DNA of 64,000 bases from contig QEOQ01000626.1 of NCBI GenBank assembly GCA_010279815.1, forward strand, positions 375,188 through 439,187, written 5' to 3'. Positions 1 through 12,347 of this stretch are shown here, piece after piece. Position numbers and translations under genes: made by a program. A model generated the notes under the pieces. It was given only the letters and a program-made list of their open reading frames with translations, searched no databases and was not told the DNA's origin. The DNA is from Brachionus plicatilis (lineage: Eukaryota > Rotifera > Eurotatoria > Ploima > Brachionidae). The stretch's first letter is position 1. Each line of letters starts with the position of its first letter.

Positions 1-3000
1 CCACCGAGCATATGTTCAAGTGAGTCAGGTCCAGTCTTTTTGCTTTTTCCTCTTGGGGTATTGTCCATGGCAAAGAGGGCAAACAGTCAAGCACTGATTG
101 CGGAAATGGATAGTTGGGCACGTCATGTTCAAGCAGCAGTACCTGATTCTCGGTTTCTTTGTCACCTATGGGTCCAAGTGAGCGAACAAAGTGTCCTAGT
201 GGGTAGCGGGAGTCGCGTGGCCAACAGTCTATGCTCACTACGATGCGCTGATCCTTCAATTGGTCCGATTGACGTGTTTCAATGCGGATTTTGGGTATTC
301 GCTTCTCGGAAGGAATGAACATGTGTCTCACAGCATCGCTCAGATCACTCACTTGGAGCATGCCGCAGTAAGGGCGCCAATTTCTCTTTATTATGCCAAC
401 CACTCGTCCTGAAGGAAGCTTTTTTACATTTGGCCTATTTATTATTTGTTCATCTTCTTCCTTTTTAAATAAATTTAAATTTTGAAATAAAAAAAATTAT
501 CTTTTATTTTAAATTTTAGCTGGCTGGTCAATTTTGTGACCATTGGTCATTTGGCTAATTTTTTAAGAAAAATGTAATGTTTAAAAAGCATATTCTTTAT
601 GGCTCGATTTGAATTTTTTTTTTTTGTTGAACATAAAATTTACTCTTAAGCTTGGTAAAGTTTGGCTGGCAGACCTATCCGACCAAGTCACTTCCAACAA
701 GTCATTTCTGAAAATTTTTAATTAAATAATCAAATAAAAAATAATTAATTAAAAAGGTTGTAGTACTTTTCCGACAAAATGATTTCGGATAAGTTACTCT
801 CGATATGTTAAGTAATATCAAATATAAATTGTACCAAAAAATTAAATTGTCACCAAATTTATTTTGCTTTTAATATAACTGAAATATCTCAAAGTCAAAA
901 TAATACTTTTATTTAGTTTAAAAGCACCAAAGGGAAACTTTGTATTAGTTACTTAGGCGAAAAGTATCGATTTAAATATCAATCGAAGATAACTGGATAA
1001 AAATCTTGGATTCGATCACATTCAATATCTTAATAGCATAGGCAAAGATAACTATTTCGATTTTATTCATAATTAAAAAAATTTTTAAACTATTTTTATA
1101 CAAATTTAATACTTTTATGACTACTTTTTTTTTATTTTTATTATACTAAAACCTTTTTAATTAATTATTTTTTATTTAATTAAAAATTGTTGGATCCTGA
1201 TTTGTCGGAAATGACTTTGTCAGACAGGTCTGAGTACCTGAAGTTTTGTCAAATTTTTTTTTTGCTTTTGGTAAACAATAATGCTCCTATTAAAAGCCAG
1301 AACCAACAGAATTCACATACTCTAATATAAGAAAAAAATTTAATTTGAGAAAATTTAAGAATTATATTCAAGTTTTTTGAAAATTAATTTGCTAATTTAA
1401 ATTTTGATTATTTTAAAACATTTATTTGGATATCTCACCATCTATCTTGTAGCTAATCTTTTTTGTCTTAGCATTGTGAAATTTCATACATAACTTCTAA
1501 TAAAAAATAAAAAAATTTTATAAAACTTGTCCTGAAACAACTTTTTTTACCTGCTTGGGAACTCTGTAAAATCTGTGCGAATTAATTGAGTTTTATTTTT
1601 AATACTTTTAAATAATATGAAATTCTGCAGAATTCGCACAGACTTCGCAGACTTCCTCAGTAGGTATAAAAAAGTTGTTTCACTTTGTTTCATCTGCAGA
1701 ACAATTTTTTGACTTTTAGAATAAAAGTTGTAAAATTTATATTTTTTATGAGAAGTTAAGTATGAAATTTCACGATACTTTTAATCTTGAACTTAGACAA
1801 TTTTAATCACACAAAACAATTTCTGATGACATATTTAATTTATTGAATTGAAAAAGTCCATGTTTATTTCTTTTTTTAATTTTTACTTTCACATTTAAAT
1901 ATATCTAAAATTTGAATATTAAAATTGAAAATGTTTCATTAACTATTTCATTTGAATTTAACTTTAATTTATTTTTTGCATTTAAATAAACACTAAATTC
2001 AAATATTTTAATATCATTCAAAATTGAATTTAAAAGATATCTTTTATGCTATTTTTTAAAAGAGGCAATTATTAAACTAGCTAAAAATTATTATTTTTCA
2101 ATATTTTAATTATTTAAGCTAAATTTGGAGCTAAAAACTTTAATGTAATTAACAATTTTCTTGAAAAGTATGGTTTATATGCATTTCAGCATAGAATACC
2201 AGAAAGAATGTTTTCTTTTGACTATAAAATTCTTTTTTTTTAAATAATTCACCTGGATTGAAGAATTTAGTAATGAAATTGAAGAAAAATGGCTCAAGAA
2301 ATTTGAAATATAATTTAAGGAATAGTGAGAATCTGATTGAACCAGCAACAAAAACAGCAAATGGTGAAAAAACATTTGGATTTTTTTATAGAAGACTGAT
2401 GAATAGTTTTATGATGAAAAGATCAATTGTTGAAGTTTGCAACATTCAAGCATTCAATATTGAATAATATTAATTTGATATTTACAGATTTTGTAAAAAT
2501 ATTCACAAAATTTAACTTAATATTTCAATTTTTTACTTTTTTAAATGATTTTATAAACAACGTTTTTTTTTTTTAATTTGTAAAAGATTTTAAAATCAAA
2601 TAAAAGAAGTTTTAACCGGTCTTTTATGACAAGAGCACTAGACTGTTGATTAACCTTAAAATTGAAATAGTATAATTTTAATCTACAAGATTTCTCGGAA
2701 AATTTTGCATACTTGATAAAATATGGGTAAAATTATAAATTACAGTAATGCTATGACATTTTGTTTAAAGGTAAAATTAAGTAAATTAAAGAAAAAAAAT
2801 CTAAGGAAACTATAGAAAATGGTGTTTTTTACCTTTTTTTAATTTATTTTACGCTATAAAAAAAATTAAAATTCGAAAAATTAACAAAAATTACGCAAAA
2901 ACTGTATTTTTTTTTTATAAAATCGAAATTGAATAAAATAAAAAATTCGGTTTATTTTAACAAACAAGCTTAAGATAGTTTACTTTTTGGTCTTTTTTGG

Positions 3001-4556
3001 CTTCAGGTAGATTCAAGTAATTTTACGTTATAATACGCAATTTATCCTAAAATTACGTAATTTAACATTAATTTAAATTAATTTACGTAAAATAAATTAA
3101 ATAAATTAATTGACTGTATCTTGGATTCGATCACATTCAATATCTTAATAACATAGGCAAAGATAACTATTTCGATTTTATTACGAAATAGTTATCTTTG
3201 TTAAAAACCAAGTGTCATAGCACTTGTGTATTTAAATTGATCATTTTGATTTATCTCATATTATTTAATTAAATAATTCAAGAATAGATTGAAATTTTTA
3301 TAATTTTTTTTAAATAAAAAATTTGAATTAAAATTCAAATTTCTATCTTATTAAATTTTTTGGTATCTACTACGAGTCAATTTTGTTACCAAATTATTAT
3401 TTAAGTTTAAATTTTTGTCAACTCATATATTAGCTTAAAAATATGTCCAATTGGTCACAAAACAGACCAGTCTCAAATTTTCATTACCTTTTCATTAATG
3501 TAATCACCGACATCCTCTTCACCTTCTTCTAGAATAAGACTTGTTGGTGTAGCCCACTCTGATTCGGGCAAAAGTTCCACAGCCACAGTGTCATCGTGCA
3601 CAGCTCGGTTTAAATTTCGATATCCTTGTAGAAAAATTTGCGGATACTTTTCATTGTCGTTCAGAAACACATTTGCCTCTAGGTAATTTTCACGGCTCGA
3701 TTGATAGGCGCCTTGAAATAATTTGCCAGACTTGAGTCCTGCTTGTATGTCACTTAACTTCCAGTGTTCTGGAAAAATAATGTGCTTATTTTTTCTGGTC
3801 AAGTCTGTTAGTTGTTTTTCGTCAAGTTCATCTGTGATTTTTTTTTCCTCTTTGGCTGCTATTCGATCCACTAGTTCAGGTCTGGACATGCTTTCTACAT
3901 ATTGGCGACAACTCGCCGCCATAATTCCTTCTCTGCGGGCTTTTTCTAAATTTTCTCCATCATCACTCAGCAGAACAATCTTTATAGATGGCAAATGTTG
4001 TGAATAGTATTTACACACTTGGCGAATAGCTCGGTCGTTTCGATCATTGATTTTTTCAGAGTCCATTTTGGTAACAAAAGCATCACGGTGAAATTCATTC
4101 ACAAAGCAGAACACTCTACGGTCTGGGGTGCTAAGTAGTTGGACTAGTCGCTGGTAGCATGATAAACTGCGTTTTTTTGTTTCTTGTAAAACTGTTTGGC
4201 AAATTATTATGTTTTTGAACATAGGATCTTCTATCACATCCATCTTGTTTGGAAATAAATTAGGAGACCAAAAATTAGTTTAGTTATTCTATTACCTGAT
4301 GAAGAATGATATTTGTATCAGGAATTATGTAGTGGGGATCAGTAAAAAGCGAACTAGGAGACAACGGCTTTGATTCTAGCACAAATTTTTCTTTTTTTGA
4401 CTGATTTTTTTGACTTTCTGTATGACTAGAAGACAAACAGCTCATGTTTGTGCAAAGTTCAGATCCGCAGCTGATATCATCCCGGAGATAATGTTCACGA
4501 CATATCTTCAAAATGTTACCTCGCCGTGTTTTTTTCAAAAATGTTTTATCTATCAT
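1..4556 (-). CDS. DIS3: DIS3/RRP44 exosome ribonuclease, 5' part (runs off the left edge)
   Basis: Catalytic subunit of the RNA exosome, combining endonuclease and 3'-5' exonuclease activities. Exons read on the minus strand: 4296-4556 (87 codons, ATG at 4556), 3488-4243 (252 codons), and 1-460, which continues off the window. The donors are GT and the acceptors AG, and the frames join. The N-terminus has KTFLKKTR and the CR3 cysteines (CGSELC and a further C). The PIN domain follows, with PDTNIILHQ and NDRNDRAIR. Next is cold-shock domain 1 (SSRENYLEA, LNRAVHDD), and exon 3 carries cold-shock domain 2 (RPYCGML, RIPKIRIETRQ, LLLEHDVP). The RNB exonuclease domain lies outside the window. The start matches the family N-terminus. 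Intron 1 is 52 nt and intron 2 is about 3 kb and repeat-filled. The acceptor at 461 was chosen by frame and could be a few codons off. Confidence 0.93.
650..1256. repeat. Fold-back element with arms of about 110 bp
   Basis: The left arm (about 650-765) and the reverse complement of the right arm (about 1150-1256) align over roughly 110 bp. The shared order is GCAGACC / CAGACCTG, AAGTCACTTCC / AAGTCATTTCC, AACAAGTCATTTC, then TTTTTAATTAAAT and ATTAATTAAAAAGGTT. The interior carries one copy of the 64-bp repeat that recurs near 3119. No coding content is visible. It looks like a MITE or fold-back element of unknown superfamily. Confidence 0.6.
1455..1800. repeat. Fold-back element with arms of about 150 bp
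   Basis: The arms at about 1459-1600 and about 1620-1795 are inverted copies. Shared blocks are GTGAAATTTCATAC, AACTTCT with an A-rich run, TGAAACAACTTTTTT, ACCT, AACTCTG / AGTCTGCG and TCTGTGCGAATT. The loop is short. Target-site duplications were not resolved. Confidence 0.6.
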
Positions 4557-5852
4557 TATCTTTCAATAATATTTTATTGAATTATTAATTTGAATTTAAT
4601 TAACCTTCTTCAGGAGAAGTAAAAATAAAAATAGTTAAAACTGGTTTTCTGACTAAAATTAATTAATTTATCTACACTTTTAATAGAGCTGATTTGAATT
4701 ATTTAATTTTTTACTTTAAACAAATAAGACATTTAACTATTAAGTAAAATGTGAAATTTAAGATTTTTTTTTGCTTTTTATTAAATTTTTATTTTATTCT
4801 CTTTTTTTTAAATTGACAGTGTAAAATTTAGCGAGAGTTAAGTTGAGAGCAATTTTTATCTAGAGCAGAGCAATTTATTAAAAATTTTATTAAACCCGAT
4901 AAAAAGAAATTTTTGAATATTGTTTAAAAAAATTTAATTCAATATCCATTTAAGAAAAAGTTATTAATGTTTTATTTGAACAAAATTGCTCCCAACATCT
5001 TACTTAATAAATAGTAGTAAAAAATTTAGAAAAATTTAATTTTTCAAACAACTTTAAAAATTAGAATATAATATTTGGCACATTTTTAAATACAATTTAA
5101 TTTTTTTTCTTTTTAACACTATATTGGGTTTTTTAACACTAGAAAGGCCAATTTTTTTTATACCGTGACAGCCCAAAGTTTGTTTTTTAAACCCACTTTC
5201 AAATTCTGCTATAATTAAGTCAAATTTGAGTCTTTTTTACCAATAAAATTTTATTTTATGTTAAATATATTATATTATATATTTAAAAATAAAAATTGTA
5301 AGTAATTATTATTTTAGATGTGTCAAATAAACCAAAAATGTAAGTGGGTTTTTTAAACCCACTTTGGGCTTTTATGTATATTTTTTTTTGTTGCTATTTA
5401 ATAAAAATAATTTTCTAGCAAAAACATTAAAATTATAAATTTTATGCAATCTCAGATTGAAGAATAAAAAAATTTTTCAAAGTTTTAATTTTTTTCCAAA
5501 AGTTTGTATTCATTTAAAAAAAAAAGAGCTTAAAAAACCCGTGGCCTTTCTAGTGATAAAATTCTTAATAATGTAAAAAGATAAAATGCTAGAAAAAATA
5601 AAGTTAATAGCCATGATCAAATTGTATTAATTCGGGCCCTTATTCCCGATCAGTTGAACAAACAGACTAAAATAAAACATAAATTTCGAGTTTTATTATA
5701 CCAAAAATTAATTCCAAAATGATTTAAGTCAATAAGTTAACCATTATTTAAAAAAAATTCAATTAATTTACTTCGTTTACGGCAATCAAGTCATTTCACC
5801 AAAAATTATACAAAAAATAAAATAGAAAAAAAAAGTTTAAATAAAAGCTTTT
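4557..5852. other. Intergenic, DIS3 5' side to EDC4 3' end
   Basis: AT-rich and non-coding. The only structured content is the TIR element at 5137-5555. The DIS3 promoter should lie near 4557-4800, but no convincing core element was found. Confidence 0.5.
5137..5555. mobile_element. piggyBac-like MITE
   Basis: A perfect 14-bp terminal inverted repeat, CACTAGAAAGGCCA, lies at 5137-5150 with its reverse complement at 5542-5555. The left end abuts TTAA (5133-5136) and the right flank is ATAA, so a TTAA target duplication with one changed base is plausible. That arrangement is typical of piggyBac-derived MITEs. Inside are several copies of a TTTTTTAAACCCACTTT motif in both orientations. There is no ORF. 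Confidence 0.6.
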
Positions 5853-8800
5853 CTAAGCAAAATTGTCATGATGCTGAATACTTGCCATGTGCTGTTGACT
5901 ATTCAAGGACTTGAGCTGAGCCTTGGATTGAGTCATCAGCGCCTGGCTGGCCATCAGAAGCATTCTCATCGATTTGCTCATCTTGTCAGTGGGATGCTGC
6001 TGCAAATATTGCTGAATTTTCATGATCAATTGATTCATTACGGACGGAGTATGCTCTCTTGTCAATGCATTTGCCAAATCCAAGTTAACCAAAGCCTCTT
6101 CCAGATATCTGGCCTTGAGATCTGTGTTTGAATTTAAGTCTTGGCTGAGCTGTTGAATCAGAGACAGAATCACTGGCTGCTGAAGCTGACATTGGCTTTT
6201 TTTTGTCACACTGTTCACACTAAACTCAAAAGTTTGCGCCGGTGTCACTGTTTCACACAAATTCATGAGCAAATTTAAATCAGCTGCGCACAATGCCACC
6301 TGAAACGCCGAGTTCAGTTGTCCCTTTTGGACAAAATTTGTCACTTGAGTTTTAAGATCTATGGTGCTTGGTTGAGGATGATTCATGGGAATTTGAGTTC
6401 CAGGTAGGTTAACAGGCGTCATTGTGCCGCTTTGTCTCATTTGGTTTATCAATCGGTCTGGCAAAATGTGCTGCTGGTCTCTCATGGCATGCTGAATCTC
6501 CTCTTTGACAATAGCCTTTACCGAAGATATGATGGTGTCCTGTAGCACTGCGTTGGTTGTTCTCAGATGAGCGTCGAATTGTTGCTGCAGACTGTTTGCC
6601 ATTTCGGACGCCACTTGCTTGCCGTGTAAGTGCATCTGGTCGCTGAACACCTTGAGCTGGTTGATCAGTGGCTCTTTGTTGTCTTCGAGCAATTTTTTTT
6701 GCTGCTTGGCCAGCTGGTCGAATTCAGACAGATAGTCTTGAGTTCCTTTTGAAAACGAGCTGTTCACTTGTTGGTACATGTTTTGGCACGATTTTTCAAA
6801 GTTGGGAACAATGAATTTTTGGAAAGTTTCCCTGTAAGAGTTGACAATGACGCCTTGCATTGAATTGGTGATCGACTGGCTCATGGTGTCTATGGTGGAC
6901 TTTGATTTAAAAATTTTGCTCATGGCATCTTTTAGTGTGTTCTCGATTGAGCGAATTTTATCGGCCAAGTCACGTGATAGTTGTTCCCGCAAGGGATCGA
7001 GCAGTTTTTGACTGAGCTGGCTTTGGACTGATTTGCCGACCTCGTCTTTGATTACTTTTTCAAGCTTGGGCAACAAGGCAGTGGTTAGCGATTGCTGAAG
7101 TGCCAGGCCGACCTTTTGCTCGTCAAGGTTGATTTTGTGGCCACGTGAGAGAGATTTTTTCAGGCTGTCCATTTCTTCTTGTTGATTTTGGAGTGTTTGA
7201 TTCATTTGAATGAGAAGACTTTTTATGTCCATGTCTGTGTTGAGTTCTGGCGGATTTGGCCAGTTGTTTCCAGACTTGGTCTCTTCTTTGATCTCAAGTG
7301 TCGACTCTTCAATCGATACTTTGTTCAATAGAAGCTCTGTTTCTTATTTAGATTAAAATAAAAAAATATTTAAATTTTTTTAATTTAATTTTAAGAAATT
7401 ATAAAATTATTCAAAAATTGTATTGGGCGATTTAAAAATAGTTCAAATTTAAATTTTTTTTTTTTACTTCTAAGTGAAACAGAAATGATAAACTGTAAAA
7501 AAAGACTTCTTACATCTTCATTTTTTTAGTATTAAATAAAGGAATTATGATTTAATTAAAGTGTCATTTTTTTTAATTATAAAACTTAATCTTAAATGAA
7601 ATATTAGTATTTTATAATTTTTGTTTTTAAATTTTATTTAAGAAAAAATTGTGCTTTCGAAAAATAAATTTTCGATTTTACTAATAAAAAAATTATTTAG
7701 TAAATTCCTGAAAATTGTTGTAAAAAAAGATTTTTTTCTAAAAATTAAAAATTACTTTTTCTTTTAATTTACAGTGATTATATAAATGACTTTATTTAGA
7801 CAAAACGTAGTCTGAAAAAATAAAGGTCCAAGCATTTTTAACAGAACATTTTTTTTATAGTGATTGTTTTAATTTCTTCTTAACCATTTGGTATTTAAGG
7901 TTTTTATAAAGTATTTAATATTTTTGTCTAGATTAATTTGAAACTTCATTTTAAAATATTTAAATAGTTAACTTTTCAAAAAAATAATAAAGTTGCTTAA
8001 TTTTTTGCCCTGTTTTTAATAATGAATTAAAAATTTTGTATCAATTATTCAATAAAATCTACAAAAAAATCATTTAACGATAATTCTCATTGAATAACTT
8101 TTTTATTTTTTTTTCAAAATAATATAAAAATTTTTTAATTCTTCAAAATCATCTATCTAAAATAAAATGACAACGGTGTAATTCAGATCTTTTAAATTCT
8201 TGAAAAAAATTTTTTTTTTATATTTTATTTTTTTATTAGTTTTTCGGATAGTGTAAATAATCAATTCACATGACTATTAATATTTGCGCTGAAATTTATT
8301 AATTAATTTACAAAAAAATTATTTAGAAATTTCATTAGGTGAACCCCTCACTTATGATTTTTTAAATTTTTAATAAATTTAAATTTTATTTAATCTTTAA
8401 TTAATTGCACAGCTGAAGCACATGTTCTAGCTACTATTTAAACCACGACATTATTGATATAATTTCGGATTCCCTTTAATAAACTATTAACTAAAATAAA
8501 TTGTTTTGTTTATTTCTTGGCTTAAATCTCTAAAGTCCAAACTCAAATCTTTACAAAAGAGTAGATCAAATATGGAAAAATTTGAATTTTTGAGTTTTTT
8601 AATCAGATTATAAAAAATTACTAATTGTTGTAAAATCAAGAACAAAAACATAGAAAAATATTGTGAACGTACAATTCTTAGTTTTTTTTTCGCAGAATAA
8701 TTATTTCATAGAGTTATTTTCATAGAATTAACAAAGGGATAAAATATAAAAAAACAATTCATAAAAATTTATCATTTTTTTTCTGGTTAATGATCGCTCG

Positions 8801-11345
8801 TAATTTTTCATAGACAATAAATTGAAAAAAAATATTTAAAATTTTCATTCAATCTATAAAAAACGAAAATTTAATTTAATTTTTAATATTTTTCTATTAA
8901 AGTAAGTAGCATAGTTTCAATGAAATATTTTTCTACCAAAATTTATTCTACTAGTTTTGTTTGATTTTAATAATTTTCTATGAATTGGACCAAAAATATC
9001 TTATTTTTTAAGGTTAAACAAAATCCAAACTAACCTGTCAATTTGGTTTGTTTTTTGGACGCCAAACTTTTGTTCGAAGAAGACAAAGCTGCAATTTCCT
9101 TGTCTTCTTGGTCCATCTCGGATGAAGATGAGGAACTCGACGAACTCGAAGAATCAGTTCGTACTTTGTTCAAAAGTTTTTGCGATCCATTCAGCTTGGT
9201 CAAGCTATTGTGATGCTTTAGTTCTTGAACAGGATTAGTAACTTGAGTCAAGCTACTAGCTCGACTAGATAACAAATTATTGGTAGACTGAGATTGACCA
9301 CTATTTGTCGAATTATTCAAAAAACTTTGCAAAATGTCCAACTTTTGGTTAGGCTCACTTGACTTTCTAGTAGTAGGACTATTGATGAAGGCGTCAGGTG
9401 TCATCAAAATCGGCCCCGAAAACCCGCTTGTTCCAATCGGGGGCGTCACTATCTGAATGATGGCCGAGTCCTCGGCAAATTTGTTTTCCTGTGCGGGCTT
9501 TTTTTCCTCCGCGTCTTTTTTTGAATTGTGGTTGGGCAACAACTGCTGCAGCAGTGAATTGGACTGATTGAGAGACGTGGCTGTGGATATGGGCATGAGA
9601 GGTGGCGGCGAACAGGCCGAGTTGTACGAGCTAATGTTTTGGTCACCGCTCAAAAATATCTGCATCTCTTGCAGCTGCTTAGTTTGAATGCAGTAAAGTC
9701 TGATCACGTTTATCAGGTGCTCTTGCTCATTGGTAAGCTGTGGCACCGAGTTGGACGGATTGAGACTGTTCGACGAGGACAGCGAAGTGTTCAGCAAGTC
9801 TGTGTTGCTTTCTGTGTTGGTCAAATCGTCTGAATTGGCCGCATTTATGTTGTTCAATTGGTTGTACTTTTTGGCTTTGATTTGGTGCGCTTCGATGATG
9901 GCAAAGCTTAGCGCTGGATAGGCAAGGATGTACTCGCTGATGGCCGTGCACCGGCAAGTGTAATTGGTGTTGTCCAAGCTCAAGTGGAGTACATAGAAGC
10001 ATTTTCTGGTAATGTCGGACATAATCAGGTACTTGGAAGTCAAGTCAATGGATGTTTTGATACAGGGAAGTGTGGTGATGGTAGGCTTGCTTGGGCTGGG
10101 TGAGGACAAAGCATCGTCCATGGGCGACGGATAGAAATTCAGGGTTTGCAGACAAGTCCAGTTGAAACAACTCCACAGCTTTATTTCTCGGTTATAATCG
10201 GCCCCAGTCAGGATAAAACTCCAGAATTCCACATCAGCTGACGAATTTTTGTGGTCGTCCAAAAAGTACAGGGATGTTATGGGTTTGCCATCATGTGGCC
10301 GCCACACTTTGAGGCAATCGGGACTCATTGGGTATTTTTGTTGTGTGCCGTCCTCGTCACTCTTTTCGCCGGTTTGGATCGGGTTTAGGAACTTGTAGAA
10401 GTTGACATCTCCATTTGAACTGGCTGTGGCCAGGGCAGTGCCGTCAGGCGAAAAGCAAGCGGTCAAAACTGTGCCCGACAAGTTCAAGTCAATGACCAAG
10501 TGGCCATGAGCCAATTCGGTTGTTTCCAAGGGTTTCGAGCAGTCATAGTGCTGAAGCAATAGGTCCAGGTTGAAGATGTCCACTCGGCCTTTGCGGCAAT
10601 AGGCGAACAGCTTGGCAGCGCTCTCGCTCTCTGCTGACTGATCATCACCTGGCTCAGGTACATACATGCACCAAATTACTCTGTCCGTAATGCTCGCTGG
10701 CTTTTCAGTCTTAAGATTATTATTCAAAGTTAAAATTAATTCGGTTCTAGAGAGAAAAAAAAATGATTTTTTTTATTTAAAAATTAGAAAAAAAATTTAT
10801 TTTAAATTTTTTACTGAATTTTAGAATTTGAGTCAAGCGTTATTTTGTGAATTTGAAGACCTGTTTCTTCAACTGAGGCCAACAGAATGTCCTGGTCGGT
10901 ATGAGCGAATGACAAGTCAATCACTCGGCTTTTGAATGATTTGATTAGAACTTTTTCGTTGAGTCTACGGTGAAATACGCGGACTTTTCCCGTATTTTCT
11001 ATTCGCAATGAGTAGCCAAAGTATTGTCCGCTCTTATGGACAGCGATCAAGTTGCCATTCGAGTAGCGCTGTTCCCATTCATAGTTGACCAGACGATTTA
11101 CTTTAATCTTTTTTAATTATTAATAAATTTTTATTTTTTTTTTTTTATTTTTTTACTTTATTAGAGGCGTTTATGCGCGACTCGCTGGAGTTCTTGCTGG
11201 CATAGATGTCACATTGGTTCTCAAATAGATTGTATGTATTCGAATTGTCTGTGCCTTGAAGGTAAATGTTTTGTTTAGACTCATTTTGGTTGAGTGACGA
11301 TGTTTGCTGAATTTCGTCATCAATTACTGACTGATCGTTGGCCAT
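5853..11345 (-). CDS. EDC4: EDC4 / Ge-1, enhancer of mRNA decapping scaffold
   Basis: Processing-body scaffold that links decapping activators to DCP2. Exons on the minus strand: 11157-11345, 10815-11107, 9035-10746 and 5853-7342. All phases join and give about 1,228 residues (the human protein has 1,401). The start is the ATG at 11345 (peptide MANDQ). The upstream in-frame TTG is not a start. The N-terminal half is the WD40 region (NYEWEQ, NLIAVHK, LSFAHTDQD, LATASSNGDVNFYKF, WRPHDGKPITSLYF, LTGADYNREIKLW, SWTCLQTLNF). A Ser/Asn-rich linker with the family MTPDAF motif follows. The last exon is helical and coiled-coil (residues about 740-1000) and ends in the conserved C-terminal domain. The acceptor of the last exon may be 7343 or 6 nt further in; both keep frame. 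Intron 3 is 1.69 kb. Confidence 0.93.
7343..9034 (-). other. Long intron 3 of EDC4
   Basis: 1.69 kb of AT-rich sequence with a GT donor at its upper end and an AG acceptor at its lower end. Neither strand has an exon-like ORF, and the flanking exon phases fit without one. No clear inverted repeat was seen. Confidence 0.6.
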
Positions 11346-11703
11346 TCTAAGCAAAGTCAATGAGAGATAGTTTATTAAAAAGGCTTTTTTTGTTGTTACT
11401 TTTTTGAGTTTAAAATGTTCATTATTTTTAAATCTAAATTTTAGTAAAAGATCTTATCAATTTTTTCAGGCATGTGTAAGCAGGTTTTTTTTTGGTCTAA
11501 ATTCATTAGTATAAGATTTTTAAGAATTAAGTTATTTTAAATAACAAAAAAAATTTGAAGTAAATTTTGCATTTGGTGAGCATGTTTTTTTTAAATTGTC
11601 TTTTGGAAAAATGTTGAGATTTTTTTTTAAGGAAAGGCCTAATTTGATCCGAATCACACTTTTTGAGCATTGTTGTACAATTAATTTCAAAATTAGGTTT
11701 TTG

Positions 11704-11712
11704 GTTATAAAA
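11704..11712 (+). promoter_or_regulatory. Possible TATA box of NDUFA4
   Basis: TTATAAAAG lies about 45 bp upstream of the NDUFA4 start codon in an otherwise AT-rich divergent intergenic region of about 410 bp shared with EDC4. In a genome this AT-rich the match could be chance. Confidence 0.25.
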
Positions 11713-11754
11713 GAAGAGAATTTTGGAGAATTTTTTTAGAGTCAAAAATTAGCA

Positions 11755-12039
11755 ATGCAATTGGGAAAATTGTTTCAAGTCACTGTTGGAAAACAAATTA
11801 AGAAGAATTATGCTCTTTTACCGATAGTGATGTGTAGTGCATTTGGAATTGGTCTTTCTAGCTTTGCCATAATTAGGACTTTGATGAAGTCACCGGATGT
11901 ATCAATCAATAGGCGATCAAATCCTAGGCCTTATGAGAAATACATGAATGAAGATGGCGTACCAATTCAATACAAGTATTTTTCGACTTTGGACTATGCA
12001 AAATTGCCACGAAGTGAAAGGCCTAAAATTAATGAATAG
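11755..12039 (+). CDS. NDUFA4: NDUFA4-like cytochrome c oxidase subunit
   Basis: Small single-exon gene for a 94-residue inner-membrane protein, close to the family's usual length of about 80-95. It has a basic N-terminus and one membrane segment (residues about 22-43). The family signature follows: a SPDV motif just after the membrane helix, then NPRPYEKY, QYKYFSTLDYAKL and ERPKI at the C-terminus. NDUFA4 was first assigned to complex I and is now regarded as a subunit of cytochrome c oxidase. It is transcribed away from EDC4. There is no intron in the coding part. Confidence 0.85.
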   Translation: MQLGKLFQVTVGKQIKKNYALLPIVMCSAFGIGLSSFAIIRTLMKSPDVSINRRSNPRPYEKYMNEDGVPIQYKYFSTLDYAKLPRSERPKINE

Positions 12040-12141
12040 AAAATTTTCTAGGAAGTCTCATTTTTAAATTTAGTTAATTTTTTAATAAACATTTAAATAT
12101 TTATGAATACATTTTTTGTTTAAATTAATAAATTAATAAGA

Positions 12142-12213
12142 GATCGCATGGTGTAGTGGTTATCACATCTGTCTAACACACAGGAGGTCCCAAGTTCGAT
12201 CCTTGGTGCGATC
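12142..12213 (+). tRNA. tRNA-Val (AAC)
   Basis: 72 nt with a complete cloverleaf. The acceptor stem is GATCGCA / TGCGATC, with a GTG/CAC D-stem and an anticodon stem TCTGT / ACAGG. The loop is CTAACAC, giving anticodon AAC. The T-arm is CCAAG-TTCGATC-CTTGG. A short T run for RNA polymerase III termination follows. There is no intron and CCA is not encoded. Confidence 0.95.
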
Positions 12214-12347
12214 ATTTTTAAGAATTTTTTGACGAAAATTCACTTAAATATTTAGTTATTAATTTCAAGTTAGGATTTTATATTCTTAATAAATGATCTG
12301 TATAACTATAGCAATAAATTCATGGATCATTTAATAAATTTTTTTTT

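Larger units (their letters stand above)
461..3487 (-). other. Repeat-filled 3.0-kb intron of DIS3
   Basis: No coding exon is recognisable. The intron holds two fold-back elements (about 650-1256 and about 1455-1800). A 64-bp direct repeat lies at about 1004-1066 and about 3119-3182. A hairpin lies at 3160-3199. Near the intron ends (about 519-560 and about 3435-3473) there are inverted segments sharing a TTTTGTGACCA core. Short ORFs here are AT-rich noise. Confidence 0.6.

Noticed and set aside
40..318. Plus-strand ORF of 92 codons at the left edge
   Set aside because: It is antisense to DIS3 exon 3, whose minus-strand translation matches the family throughout.
2258..2467. ORF of 69 codons in the DIS3 intron
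   Set aside because: Low-complexity AT-rich translation, with no start context or homology.
9449..10002. Several ORFs in other frames over EDC4
   Set aside because: Shadows of the GC-richer EDC4 exon.
11527..11745. Minus-strand ORF upstream of NDUFA4
   Set aside because: Lysine/phenylalanine-rich noise in an AT-rich promoter region.
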